Source: CAG-411 sp050875145 (GTDB lineage: Bacteria; Bacillota; Clostridia; Lachnospirales; Lachnospiraceae). Taken from it: DNA of 64,000 nt. Every line of letters starts with the position of its first letter. Within the stretch, counting starts at the first letter, position 1. The notes below the pieces were generated by a model. The model did no database searches. It saw only the letters and a program-made list of their open reading frames with translations, and was not told where the DNA came from. Positions 16,617-24,830 of this stretch are shown piece by piece. Both the position numbers and the translations under genes were made by a program. The stretch covers positions 90,599-154,598 of the forward strand of contig JBNMLH010000006.1 in the NCBI GenBank assembly GCA_050875145.1, read 5' to 3'.

Positions 16617-17783
16617 ATGAAAAAAACAAGAAGTAAAATTGCCGCAGGTATTTTGTGTGCAATGTTGGGAATGTCCACTGTTTCAATGGCATTTGGAACG
16701 ATGGATTCGGTTGACTTAGAGGAAAATATTGCATTAACAGGACTTACGACACAAGAAAGTGCAACTCCTGAGGCAACTGTTGGAGCAACGACAGAATTGA
16801 AAGATGAAGAAATTCTAGAAAGTTCCTATTATGCCTATGGAGAAGGCTGCTTTTTTGTTACTATAAATAAAGATAGTGGTTCTGCGACAAAAGATGCAGA
16901 TTCGGTAGCAATATCGAATATAGATAATCCAGAGGAGAGTACAGATGCACCAACGAATACTCCGGAAGAAACCAGTACGGTAGATGGATCTGACAGCACA
17001 GATGCAACTGAAACAATGCTTAATACTGGTATAATGTCAAGCACTGCACTGATTGACGCTTGTGTATCAAAAGAAGAAAAAGAAGCAGTTGCAGCTGGTG
17101 CCAATATGGAGCTTCGTGTTACGTTCCATAATGCAACAGAAAATGAAATTGATGAAAAAGACGTATCTTTGATGGGGGAAGCATTGGATGATTACATGGC
17201 ATCAAATCCTGGTTTCTCTTTTGGTAACTATGTCCAGATTACTTTCGAAAAGAAAAACTCGACAACTGGAAAGTGGGAAACTCTGAAAGACTTAAACAGT
17301 CCAGTGGAGGTTTGTGTAGATATTACTTCAGATTATCAAAATAAAAATGGTTCTTATTGTGCAGTGCAACTAAAAGGTGATACATATGAAAAATTGGAAG
17401 ATAAAGATGAGTATGCACAAGTGATCACATTTTCTACAGACAGAAGTTCTATATATGGAATATGTTGTGACGAGAAAGTAGAAGAGGAAACAGCAACACC
17501 AATTCCTACCAGCAAACCAAACTTTTGGAATCGTTTAACTTCGGATACGATATGCTTGTGGCATTGGTTTTCATTGGCTATTTTTATAGCAGGAATAACT
17601 TGGTTGCTTGCAATCAATAATTTTAAGATTCGTACCATCTTTTTGATTGTGGTGGAAATAATCTGTATATTATTGGCGATAATGGGTAGTTGTAAATTTG
17701 ATTGGCCATTAGCTATTTTATTTATGTTGATTATGTTAGGTATCTACATTGCCAGATGGGTTTTAGAGGTGAAAAGAAAGTAA
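16617..17783 (+). CDS. Secreted/membrane-anchored hypothetical protein
   Basis: A 388-residue protein. The start is ATG 16617; an in-frame GTG at 16599 lies within the ribosome site. The signal peptide is clear (MKKTRSKIAAGILCAML...). A long Thr/Ser/Asp/Glu-rich extracellular stretch follows (about 60-145), then a folded region about 150-285. The C-terminal 80 residues hold three membrane segments (LFSLAIFIAGITWLLAI-like, IFLIVVEIICILLAI, LAILFMLIMLGIYIA). I do not recognise a family. It stands alone between an operator-bearing promoter and the tRNA pair. Confidence 0.75.
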   Translation: MKKTRSKIAAGILCAMLGMSTVSMAFGTMDSVDLEENIALTGLTTQESATPEATVGATTELKDEEILESSYYAYGEGCFFVTINKDSGSATKDADSVAISNIDNPEESTDAPTNTPEETSTVDGSDSTDATETMLNTGIMSSTALIDACVSKEEKEAVAAGANMELRVTFHNATENEIDEKDVSLMGEALDDYMASNPGFSFGNYVQITFEKKNSTTGKWETLKDLNSPVEVCVDITSDYQNKNGSYCAVQLKGDTYEKLEDKDEYAQVITFSTDRSSIYGICCDEKVEEETATPIPTSKPNFWNRLTSDTICLWHWFSLAIFIAGITWLLAINNFKIRTIFLIVVEIICILLAIMGSCKFDWPLAILFMLIMLGIYIARWVLEVKRK

Positions 17784-17806
17784 AAGTAAAAAAATTAAAA
17801 AAAGGC

Positions 17807-17835
17807 TTGCAATTTGATTGAGATAGTGGTAATAT
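17807..17835 (+). promoter_or_regulatory. Promoter of the tRNA-Glu/tRNA-Gly unit
   Basis: TTGCAA (17807-17812), a 17-nt spacer and TAATAT (17830-17835). The predicted start, about 17842, is just upstream of the first tRNA at 17850. Confidence 0.7.
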
Positions 17836-17849
17836 ATCTTTTGTCAGAT

Positions 17850-17921
17850 GGCTCGTTGGTCAAGCGGCTAAGACGCCGCCCTCTCACGGCGGAAACAGGG
17901 GTTCGATTCCCCTACGAGCTG
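17850..17921 (+). tRNA. tRNA-Glu (anticodon CTC)
   Basis: A full cloverleaf: acceptor GGCTCGT with ACGAGCT (terminal G-U pair), D arm TGGTCAAGCGGCTAAGA, anticodon stem CCGCC/GGCGG with loop CTCTCAC and anticodon CTC at 17883-17885, and T arm GGGGTTCGATTCCCC. The discriminator base is G. CCA is not encoded. The CTC isoacceptor reads GAG and normally exists beside a TTC tRNA elsewhere. Confidence 0.95.
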
Positions 17922-17953
17922 TTTCTACTAATAACAGTAGATGATACCTTTGT

Positions 17954-18024
17954 GCGGGTGTAGTTCAGTGGTAGAACACTAGCCTTCCAAGCTAGATACG
18001 TGGGTTCGATTCCCATCACCCGCT
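17954..18024 (+). tRNA. tRNA-Gly (anticodon TCC)
   Basis: A cloverleaf with acceptor GCGGGTG/CACCCGC, D arm TAGTTCAGTGGTAGAA, anticodon stem CTAGC/GCTAG with loop CTTCCAA (anticodon TCC), and T arm GTGGGTTCGATTCCCAT. The discriminator is T; CCA is not encoded. It lies 32 nt after tRNA-Glu and is probably cotranscribed. Confidence 0.95.
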
Positions 18025-18051
18025 TACGTTACAGAATGATGCGAATTATGC

Positions 18052-18083
18052 AAGAGTGGACGAAAGTCCACTCTTTTAGTTTT
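18052..18083 (+). terminator. Terminator of the tRNA unit
   Basis: AAGAGTGGAC (18052-18061) pairs perfectly with GTCCACTCTT (18066-18075) around a GAAA tetraloop, followed by TTAGTTTTA. It separates the tRNAs from rimP. Confidence 0.9.
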
Positions 18084-18111
18084 ATCTGTTTCGGACGATA
18101 GGAGGATGTGT

Positions 18112-18618
18112 ATGAGTGCGAGAGAAGAATATGAGCGTCGAACAGAAGAACTGATTATGCCGTTGGTTGAAAAAAATCAGTTTGAATTGGTAGATGTGGA
18201 ATATGTAAAGGAAGGAAATACCTGGTATTTGAGAGCTTATATCGACAAAGAAGGCGGAATTACAGTAGATGATTGTGAGATTGTGAGTCGTGAGTTGAGT
18301 GAGTTGTTGGATCAGGAAGATTTTATACCAGATGCATATATATTAGAAGTAAGTTCACCGGGACTGGGAAGACAACTAAAAAAAGAAAAAGACTTTGTGA
18401 GAAGCATAGGCAAAGAAGTAGAAATAAAATTATACAAAGCAATCGAGTTATACGATGAAAAGGGAAAACTTGTAAAGACAAAAGAATTTTTTTGCTTTTT
18501 GAAAGAGTTTGATACAGAAAACTTAAAAGTTGTATTTGATGAGGAAGATACCATAGAAGATGCTTTACAAATTCCAAGAAAAGATATAGCAATTATTCGT
18601 TTGGCTGTGCATTTTTAA
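18112..18618 (+). CDS. rimP: Ribosome maturation factor RimP
   Basis: Binds and assists assembly of the 30S subunit. 168 residues, starting at ATG 18112: GGAGG at 18101-18105 leaves 6 nt, whereas the ATG at 18106 would touch it. Family signatures: VDVEYVKEG..WYLRAYIDKEGGITVDDCE, SRELSELLD, and YILEVSSPGLGRQLKKEKDF. It is first in the rimP-nusA-ylxR-ylxQ-infB-rbfA order seen across Firmicutes, but a 205-nt gap separates it from nusA. Confidence 0.96.
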   Translation: MSAREEYERRTEELIMPLVEKNQFELVDVEYVKEGNTWYLRAYIDKEGGITVDDCEIVSRELSELLDQEDFIPDAYILEVSSPGLGRQLKKEKDFVRSIGKEVEIKLYKAIELYDEKGKLVKTKEFFCFLKEFDTENLKVVFDEEDTIEDALQIPRKDIAIIRLAVHF

Positions 18619-18823
18619 AATAGGAATACAGCGTTATATTGGCTGGAAGTAATATTTTTACCCCAAAATGTCGAAATATAATAGTGTTGGAGTCAAAAGG
18701 CATCTGACAGGTTGTATCGTTTTTAAGTAATAGGCATAAAACGAGTTGTACTAAGGTTAATAGAAATGTGATAGAATTCATGATATTAAAAATATAAGGA
18801 ACAGAATTTAGGAGGATGTAACC
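18619..18823 (+). other. rimP-nusA intergenic region, possible internal promoter
   Basis: This gap is unusually long for the operon. It contains a perfect TATAAT at 18677-18682, but no convincing -35 box at 16-18 nt. A second TAGAAT at 18772 also lacks a well-spaced partner. No clear hairpin or open frame was seen. Confidence 0.3.
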
Positions 18824-19900
18824 ATGAAAGCAAATGGAAATGCAGATTTAATTCAAGCATTGAATCAAATTGAAAAAGAAAAAGGAATTAGCAAAGAAAT
18901 TTTATTGGAGGCACTTGAAAATTCGTTGCTTGTTGCTTGCAAAAATCATTATGGAAAAAGCGATAATATTCAGGTTAACATCAATAGAGAGACAGGAAAT
19001 GTTACTGTTTTTGCAGAAAGAGAGATTGTAGAGGAAGTAGAAGATCCTGTAACACAGATTGATGCAGTAGAGGCAAAAGTTAAATTCCCTAAAAATGAGA
19101 TTGGAGATACGGTTCGAGTGGAGGTAACACCTAAGAACTTTGGCCGTATTGCGGCACAGAAGGCAAAGCAGGTTGTTGTTCAAAAGATTCGTGAGGAAGA
19201 AAGAAAAGGATTATACGAGCAGTATTTTAGCATGGAAAAAGAAATTGTTACTGGAATCGTACAGCGTTATATTGGTAACAATATTAGTGTGAATCTTGGA
19301 AAGGTAGATGCTGTTTTAACAGAAAATGAGCAGGTACGTGGTGAAAAATTCAGACCTACAGAACGGATTAAGTTATATATTGTTGAAGTAAAAGATACAA
19401 CAAAGGGACCAAAGATTACGGTGTCCAGAACACATCCAGAGTTAGTGAAGCGTTTGTTTGAAGCGGAAGTTGCAGAAGTAAAGGATGGTACTGTTGAGAT
19501 TAAGAGTATTGCCAGAGAGGCTGGTTCCAGAACAAAAATGGCAGTATGGACCGCTGAAAAAGATGTGGATCCTGTCGGAGCTTGTGTAGGTGTAAATGGA
19601 GCGAGAGTAAATGCTATTGTAGAGGAATTGCGTGGAGAGAAGATTGACATTATTACTTGGGATGAAGATCCTGCTGTTTTGATTGAGAATGCACTTAGTC
19701 CTGCTAAAGTGGTATCTGTTACTGTTAATACAGAGGAAAAAAGTGCGGAAGTTGTAGTACCAGATTATCAATTATCTCTTGCAATTGGTAAAGAGGGACA
19801 AAATGCCAGATTGGCTGCACGTCTTACAAATTATAAGATAGATATTAAAAGCGAATCACAGGTTGGATTAACACCAACAGAGCCACCAGTTGTGGAATAA
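18824..19900 (+). CDS. nusA: Transcription termination/antitermination factor NusA
   Basis: An RNA-polymerase-associated factor for pausing, termination and antitermination. 358 residues, the short Firmicute form without C-terminal acidic repeats. N-terminal polymerase-binding domain (1-125: LIQALNQIEKEKGISKEILLEALENSL), S1 domain (about 132-200) and two KH domains, with KH1 GACVGVNGARVNAIVEELRGEKIDII and KH2 LAIGKEGQNARLAARLT. AGGAGG lies upstream of the ATG. It is followed after 51 nt by ylxR. Confidence 0.97.
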   Translation: MKANGNADLIQALNQIEKEKGISKEILLEALENSLLVACKNHYGKSDNIQVNINRETGNVTVFAEREIVEEVEDPVTQIDAVEAKVKFPKNEIGDTVRVEVTPKNFGRIAAQKAKQVVVQKIREEERKGLYEQYFSMEKEIVTGIVQRYIGNNISVNLGKVDAVLTENEQVRGEKFRPTERIKLYIVEVKDTTKGPKITVSRTHPELVKRLFEAEVAEVKDGTVEIKSIAREAGSRTKMAVWTAEKDVDPVGACVGVNGARVNAIVEELRGEKIDIITWDEDPAVLIENALSPAKVVSVTVNTEEKSAEVVVPDYQLSLAIGKEGQNARLAARLTNYKIDIKSESQVGLTPTEPPVVE

Positions 19901-19951
19901 GCGGGAAAATTATTTTGAAGATGCTTTTTGAAGAAAGAAGGAGCTTTTTAT

Positions 19952-20227
19952 ATGGTAAAAAGAAAAAATCCATCCCGACAGTGTGTAGGGTGCAATGAGA
20001 TGAAATTGAAAAAAGAGTTACTACGAATCATTAAGACACCAGAAGGTGAAATCTTGTTAGATAATACAGGTAAAAAAAATGGTCGAGGAGCTTATATTTG
20101 TCGTTCATCTATATGTTTTGCGGAGGCTAAAAAGACAAAGGCATTAGAGAAGAGTCTGCGCATGGCAATTCCTATGCAGGTATACGATGAGTTAGAAAAG
20201 GAGCTGAAAGAACTTGAACGAGAGTAA
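19952..20227 (+). CDS. ylxR: YlxR family RNA-binding protein
   Basis: A 91-residue basic protein of the YlxR (DUF448) family, always found between nusA and infB. It shows the family signature RQCVGCNEMKLKKELLRI and the C-terminal GRGAYIC. The start is ATG 19952, chosen for AAGGAG 8 nt upstream; the in-frame TTG at 19928 precedes that site. B. subtilis YlxR is reported as a nucleoid-associated regulator; in this organism the role is unproven. It overlaps ylxQ by 14 nt. Confidence 0.93.
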   Translation: MVKRKNPSRQCVGCNEMKLKKELLRIIKTPEGEILLDNTGKKNGRGAYICRSSICFAEAKKTKALEKSLRMAIPMQVYDELEKELKELERE

Positions 20228-20516
20228 GATATATGGTTATCTTGGGTTGGCAGCAAGAGGAAGAAAGCTTGTCAGTGGTGAGTTTATGACAGAAAAAGCG
20301 GTAAAAGAGGGAAGCGCAAGACTTGTGATTTTGGCAGAGGATGCATCTGATAATACAAAGAAAATGTTTGGAAATATGTGTGAATTTTATCAGGTCCCAT
20401 TGTATACTATGAGTAATAAGGAATTGTTGGGGCACGCGATTGGCAAACAAATACGTGCATCATTAGCGGTTACGGATGATGGATTGGCTAAAGCAATTAA
20501 AAAGCAATTTGCATAG
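20214..20516 (+). CDS. ylxQ: L7Ae/L30e-fold RNA-binding protein YlxQ
   Basis: A 100-residue K-turn-binding-fold protein of the L7Ae family. Recognised by YGYLGLAARGRKLVSGE, a central LVILAEDASDNTKK and IGKQIRASLAVTDDGLA. It starts at TTG 20214, inside the end of ylxR in another frame, with AAGGAG 10 nt upstream; this implies translational coupling. It sits directly before infB, as in many Firmicutes. Its precise RNA target is unknown. Confidence 0.9.
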   Translation: MNESKIYGYLGLAARGRKLVSGEFMTEKAVKEGSARLVILAEDASDNTKKMFGNMCEFYQVPLYTMSNKELLGHAIGKQIRASLAVTDDGLAKAIKKQFA

Positions 20517-20567
20517 TAGTAGTTAAAGGAACGGGTAGAACAATTTAGAAAGAAAGAGGTAAGATAT

Positions 20568-23345
20568 ATGGCAACAAAGATGAAGGTTTATGAGATTGCG
20601 AAAAGCCTTAATCGGACGAGTAAAGAATTAATCAAGGCTCTGAATGAAAATGGATTTGAAGTGAAAAGTCATAACAGCAATATTGAAGATGAGGCAATTG
20701 CCTTTGTGTTAAAGACATTTAAACCATTAGAGGAAAAAAAGGAAACTTCTAACGGAGAGTCTGCCAAGAAGAATACACCAGTTGAAAAGGTGGAAAAGGA
20801 AGTAAAAACAGAGAAGGTTGAGAAAAAAGAGGTAACCACAAAGAAAGAAGAAAGTATGGAACAAGAGAAGAAAGCAGAGATGCCAAAAGAGGACAAACAG
20901 AAAGAACAAAGTAAGAAAGAAAAAACATCCTCAAATAAAGAGCAGGAAAAATCAGTAGAAACGGAAACAAAAGGAAATACAGAATCTTCTGATAAGCCAT
21001 ATAAAAATGATCGTGGTAGAAGCGGAGAGCGTAATAACTCCTCTCGCAATGGAGATAGAAGAGATAGAGATAATCGAAACGACAGAGGTGGTTATAATAA
21101 CCGCAGTAATGACAGAAATGATCGAGGTGGTTATAAGAACAACCGAAACAACGACAGCCGAGGCGGTTACAATAACCGAAACAATGATAGAAATGACAGA
21201 GGCGGTTATAATAATCGAAATAACGATAGAAACGGAAATGACAGACCTGGATTTAATCGCAATAATGACCGAAATAATAATAGGAATGACCGTGGTGGAT
21301 TTAACCGTGGAAATGATAGAGACGGATTTAACCGTAATAACGGAAGAAGCGACCGCGGCGGAAATAGAAATAATGATCCGTTTGCCTCTGTTGTATTTGA
21401 TAAGCCAACAGAAAAATCTGGTGGTAGAAACAACGCACAGAGAAATGGTAATGGGTATAACAATAAGAAAAAGAACAATAGACGTGACTTGGATGATGAA
21501 TTACCTATGGAGAAACCAAAAAAGGATCCAAATAGAAAGGGTGCATTTATTATGCCAAAGCCTGTAGTGGTGGAAAAAGAACCGGAAGATAGCATTAAGA
21601 CAGTTGTTTTGCCGGAAACAATGACGATTAAAGATTTTGCAGATAAGTTGAAGTTACAACCTGCAGCTGTAGTAAAGAAATTATTTATGCAGGGTAAGAT
21701 GGTTACAATCAATCAGGAAATTTCTTTTGAGGAAGCTGAAGAATTAGCATTAGAATATAATGTAATTGCAGAATTAGAAGAAAAGGTTGATGTAATTGCA
21801 GAATTGTTAAAAGAAGACGAAGAGGACGAAAGTAAAATGAAGAAACGTCCGCCTGTAATTTGTGTTATGGGTCATGTTGATCATGGTAAGACATCTTTGT
21901 TGGATGCGATTCGTAAAACAAATGTAACAGAAAAAGAAGCTGGTGGTATTACACAGCATATAGGTGCTTATATGGTATCTGTAAATGGAGAAAAAATCAC
22001 ATTTTTAGATACACCGGGACATGAAGCATTTACTTCTATGCGTATGCGTGGTGCACAGTCAACGGATATTGCAATTTTGGTAGTTGCAGCAGATGATGGT
22101 GTTATGCCTCAGACAGTAGAAGCTATCAGCCATGCAAAAGCAGCGGGAGTAGAGATTATTGTTGCTGTTAATAAAATTGATAAAGAGAGTGCAAATATAG
22201 AGCGTGTTAAGCAAGAATTAGTAGAATATGAGTTAATTGCAGAAGACTGGGGTGGTACTACTGCGTTTGTACCTGTTTCTGCACATACCGGACAGGGTAT
22301 TGAAGATTTATTAGAGATGATCCTGTTGACAGCCGAGGTAATGGAGCTTAAAGCAAATCCAAATCGTGAAGCTCGTGGTGTTGTGATTGAAGCACAGCTT
22401 GACAAAGGACGTGGACCAGTTGCAACTGTTCTTGTACAAAAAGGTACATTGCATGTAGGTGATTCTATTGCGGTAGGTAAAGCTTATGGTAAAGTAAGAG
22501 CTATGATTGATGACAAGGGGCGTAGAGTAAAAGAAGCAACTCCTTCTACACCAGTAGAGATTTTAGGTTTAAATGAAGTGCCTGAAGCTGGTGAAATCTT
22601 CTTGGTAACAGAAAATGATAAAGAAGCAAGAAATATTGCAGAAGTATATATTGAACAGGGAAGAGAAAAACTATTAGCAGATACAAAATCAAGATTATCT
22701 TTAGATGGATTGTTTGATCAGATTCAGGCAGGTAACATCAAAGAATTAAATCTGATTGTAAAAGCAGATGTACAAGGTTCTGTGGAAGCTGTAAAACAAA
22801 GCTTGTTAAAGCTTTCAAATGATGAAGTAGCAATTCGTGTTATTCATGGTGGAGTTGGTGCTGTAAATGAATCTGATGTATCGCTTGCTAGTGCATCAAA
22901 TGCCATTATTATTGGATTTAATGTTCGTCCGGAAGCAACTGCAAAGGAAATGGCAGATTCGGAAGGCGTGGATTTGCGTTTGTATAAAGTTATCTATAAT
23001 GCAATTGAAGATGTAGAGGCTGCCATGAAGGGAATGCTAGATCCTGTATATGAAGAAAAGGTAATTGGTCATGCTGAAGTTCGTCAGACCTTTAAGGCAT
23101 CTGGTGTTGGTATGATTGCAGGTTCTTACGTTTTGGATGGAAAGATTGTTCGTAATTCTAAGGCTAGAATTAGTCGTGATGGAGAACAAATTTTTGAGGG
23201 TGAATTAGCATCACTGAAACGTTTTAAAGATGATGTAAAAGAAGTAAAAGCAGGTTATGAATGTGGTCTTGTTTTTGAAGGCTTCAATGATATTAAAGAG
23301 GAAGATCAGGTAGAGATCTATATTATGGAAGAGGTTCCAAGATAG
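20568..23345 (+). CDS. infB: Translation initiation factor IF-2 with RGG/Asn-rich N-terminal extension
   Basis: GTPase that brings initiator fMet-tRNA to the 30S subunit. 925 residues. An N-terminal IF2_N domain (1-55: KVYEIAKSLNRTSKELIKALNENG), a Lys/Glu-rich linker (60-145), then a low-complexity stretch (about 148-268) of DRGGYNNRNNDRN-type repeats. A second IF2_N lies near 345-400. The GTPase domain has GHVDHGKTSLLD, DTPGHEAF and NKID, followed by domains 2-4 to the end. Only the disordered repeat region departs from standard IF2. rbfA follows 22 nt later. Confidence 0.97.
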   Translation: MATKMKVYEIAKSLNRTSKELIKALNENGFEVKSHNSNIEDEAIAFVLKTFKPLEEKKETSNGESAKKNTPVEKVEKEVKTEKVEKKEVTTKKEESMEQEKKAEMPKEDKQKEQSKKEKTSSNKEQEKSVETETKGNTESSDKPYKNDRGRSGERNNSSRNGDRRDRDNRNDRGGYNNRSNDRNDRGGYKNNRNNDSRGGYNNRNNDRNDRGGYNNRNNDRNGNDRPGFNRNNDRNNNRNDRGGFNRGNDRDGFNRNNGRSDRGGNRNNDPFASVVFDKPTEKSGGRNNAQRNGNGYNNKKKNNRRDLDDELPMEKPKKDPNRKGAFIMPKPVVVEKEPEDSIKTVVLPETMTIKDFADKLKLQPAAVVKKLFMQGKMVTINQEISFEEAEELALEYNVIAELEEKVDVIAELLKEDEEDESKMKKRPPVICVMGHVDHGKTSLLDAIRKTNVTEKEAGGITQHIGAYMVSVNGEKITFLDTPGHEAFTSMRMRGAQSTDIAILVVAADDGVMPQTVEAISHAKAAGVEIIVAVNKIDKESANIERVKQELVEYELIAEDWGGTTAFVPVSAHTGQGIEDLLEMILLTAEVMELKANPNREARGVVIEAQLDKGRGPVATVLVQKGTLHVGDSIAVGKAYGKVRAMIDDKGRRVKEATPSTPVEILGLNEVPEAGEIFLVTENDKEARNIAEVYIEQGREKLLADTKSRLSLDGLFDQIQAGNIKELNLIVKADVQGSVEAVKQSLLKLSNDEVAIRVIHGGVGAVNESDVSLASASNAIIIGFNVRPEATAKEMADSEGVDLRLYKVIYNAIEDVEAAMKGMLDPVYEEKVIGHAEVRQTFKASGVGMIAGSYVLDGKIVRNSKARISRDGEQIFEGELASLKRFKDDVKEVKAGYECGLVFEGFNDIKEEDQVEIYIMEEVPR
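21060..21370 (+). repeat. In-frame repeats encoding Asn/Arg/Gly-rich segment of IF2
   Basis: Degenerate tandem units inside infB encode NDRGGYNNR/NNDRN variants. The DNA is correspondingly repetitive (gaaatgacagaggcggttataat-like units, not exact). Open frames seen in other phases here are by-products of the repeats. Confidence 0.8.
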
Positions 23346-23367
23346 AAATTAAATTGGAGGTGTAGTT

Positions 23368-23739
23368 ATGAGAAAAAACAGTATTAAAAATACACGTATT
23401 AATATGGAGGTACAGCGTGAGCTTAGTAAGGTGATTAGTCAGGAAATGAAGGATCCAAGAATTGATCCTATGACTTCTGTAATAGCGGTAGATGTAACTC
23501 CGGATTTGAAGCAGGCAAAAGTATATGTGAGTGTGCTTGGTTCAGATGAAAAGAAACAAGCTACACTTGAGGGATTGAAGAGTGCTACACCGTTTATTAG
23601 AAAACATTTGGCAAGCACGATTAATCTTCGTAATACACCAGAGTTAAAGTTCTATATGGACGAATCGATTGAATATGGTGTTAATATGTCAAAGTTGATT
23701 GATGATGTAACAAAGGATATTCATAAAGATCAAGAATAA
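23368..23739 (+). CDS. rbfA: Ribosome-binding factor A
   Basis: Small KH-fold factor for late 30S maturation and cold adaptation. 123 residues. Signature segments: R.NMEVQRELSKVISQEMKDPRI, VDVTPDLKQAKVYVSVLG and LRNTPELKFYMDESIEYG. GGAGG lies 7 nt before the ATG. It is the last gene of the nusA-infB group; a hairpin follows within 10 nt of the stop. Confidence 0.96.
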   Translation: MRKNSIKNTRINMEVQRELSKVISQEMKDPRIDPMTSVIAVDVTPDLKQAKVYVSVLGSDEKKQATLEGLKSATPFIRKHLASTINLRNTPELKFYMDESIEYGVNMSKLIDDVTKDIHKDQE

Positions 23740-23746
23740 AAGAACA

Positions 23747-23785
23747 GCCCCTTTTCAGAGTAATCTGGATTGGGGTATCTTTTTC
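23747..23785 (+). terminator. Probable terminator after rbfA
   Basis: AGCCCC and GGGG(T) arms pair, with an inner CAGA-gtaa-TCTG hairpin and a 4x4 internal loop between. TTTTT follows at about 23780. The nrnA gene starts 64 nt further on. Confidence 0.55.
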
Positions 23786-23848
23786 ATTTACGTCAGATCA
23801 TTTGTTTAGCGAAATATACAAAATAATGGAGTAGAATGGAGAATGAAA

Positions 23849-24823
23849 ATGGGTAAAGAGGATATGTGGATAAGAGTGCAAAATGCACAAACAATTGCAA
23901 TTGGAGGGCATGTGAGACCGGACGGGGACTGCGTGGGATCATGCATGGCATTGTATCAATATTTGACGAAGGTTTTTCCAGAAAAAGAAATTGACGTATT
24001 TTTTGAAACGATGCCAAATCAATTTGCTTCCTTGTTTTCAAAGGTTTCCTATCAGATTGGTTTTGAAAAAGCCCGAAAAACATATGACTTATTCTTTGCG
24101 TTGGACTGCGGAGACAAAGAACGATTAGGTGATGGGGCAAAAGTATTTGAGGATGCCAAAGATACCATATGTATTGACCATCACATTAGTAATGTGGGAT
24201 ATGCAGCATTGAATTTTATTGAGCCACAATCTAGTTCGGCATCGGAAGTATTGTATGAGTTGTTGGATGATGCTAAGATAGATTCGGATGTTGCAACTGC
24301 ACTATATTTGGGAATTGCTCATGATACTGGTGTATTCAAGTATTCTTGCACATCTAAAAGAACAATGGAAATTGCAGGTGCATTGATTGCAAAAGGAATT
24401 GACATTAATGCATTGCTTGATCAGACATTCTATCATAAATCTTATGTACAAAATCAGATTTTGGGAAGAGTATTACTGGAAAGTATTCTATTATTAAATG
24501 GCAAGGTGATTGCAAGCTGTGTTACACAAAAAATGATGCAGTTCTATGGTGCTACGACAGCAGATTTAGATGGAATTGTAGAGCAGTTACGTGTTACAGA
24601 CGGTGTAGAGATGGCAGTTTTGGTGCATGAATTAGAACCGCTTGTTTATAAAGTTAGTATGCGGGCTAATGATAAGATTGATGTGGCTGCTATAGCTAGT
24701 CGTTTTGGAGGTGGCGGACATGTAAAGGCTGCTGGATGCACTATGACAGGCACTTATTATGATATTATGAATACTTTGTTGGAACTGGCAGATATACAGT
24801 TAAATGAAGGGAAAGCGAGATAA
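23849..24823 (+). CDS. nrnA: DHH-family phosphoesterase (NrnA-like nanoRNase/pAp phosphatase)
   Basis: A 324-residue DHH/DHHA1 protein. NrnA of B. subtilis degrades 2-5-nt RNAs and dephosphorylates 3'-phosphoadenosine 5'-phosphate. Mn2+ motifs: GGHVRPDGDCVGS (about 18-30), FALDCGD and the hallmark DHHISN; the DHHA1 end has RFGGGGHVKAAGCTM. The start is ATG 23849 with GGAGA 7 nt upstream; the ATG at 23843 abuts that site. It stands between rbfA and truB, its usual neighbourhood in Firmicutes. Confidence 0.93.
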   Translation: MGKEDMWIRVQNAQTIAIGGHVRPDGDCVGSCMALYQYLTKVFPEKEIDVFFETMPNQFASLFSKVSYQIGFEKARKTYDLFFALDCGDKERLGDGAKVFEDAKDTICIDHHISNVGYAALNFIEPQSSSASEVLYELLDDAKIDSDVATALYLGIAHDTGVFKYSCTSKRTMEIAGALIAKGIDINALLDQTFYHKSYVQNQILGRVLLESILLLNGKVIASCVTQKMMQFYGATTADLDGIVEQLRVTDGVEMAVLVHELEPLVYKVSMRANDKIDVAAIASRFGGGGHVKAAGCTMTGTYYDIMNTLLELADIQLNEGKAR

Positions 24824-24830
24824 TATATTC

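Noticed and set aside
21007..21567. 186-codon plus-strand frame of Ile/Glu/Thr repeats inside infB
   Set aside because: An alternative phase of the IF2 repeat region; the unusual composition comes from the repeats, and the IF2 frame is clearly the coding one.
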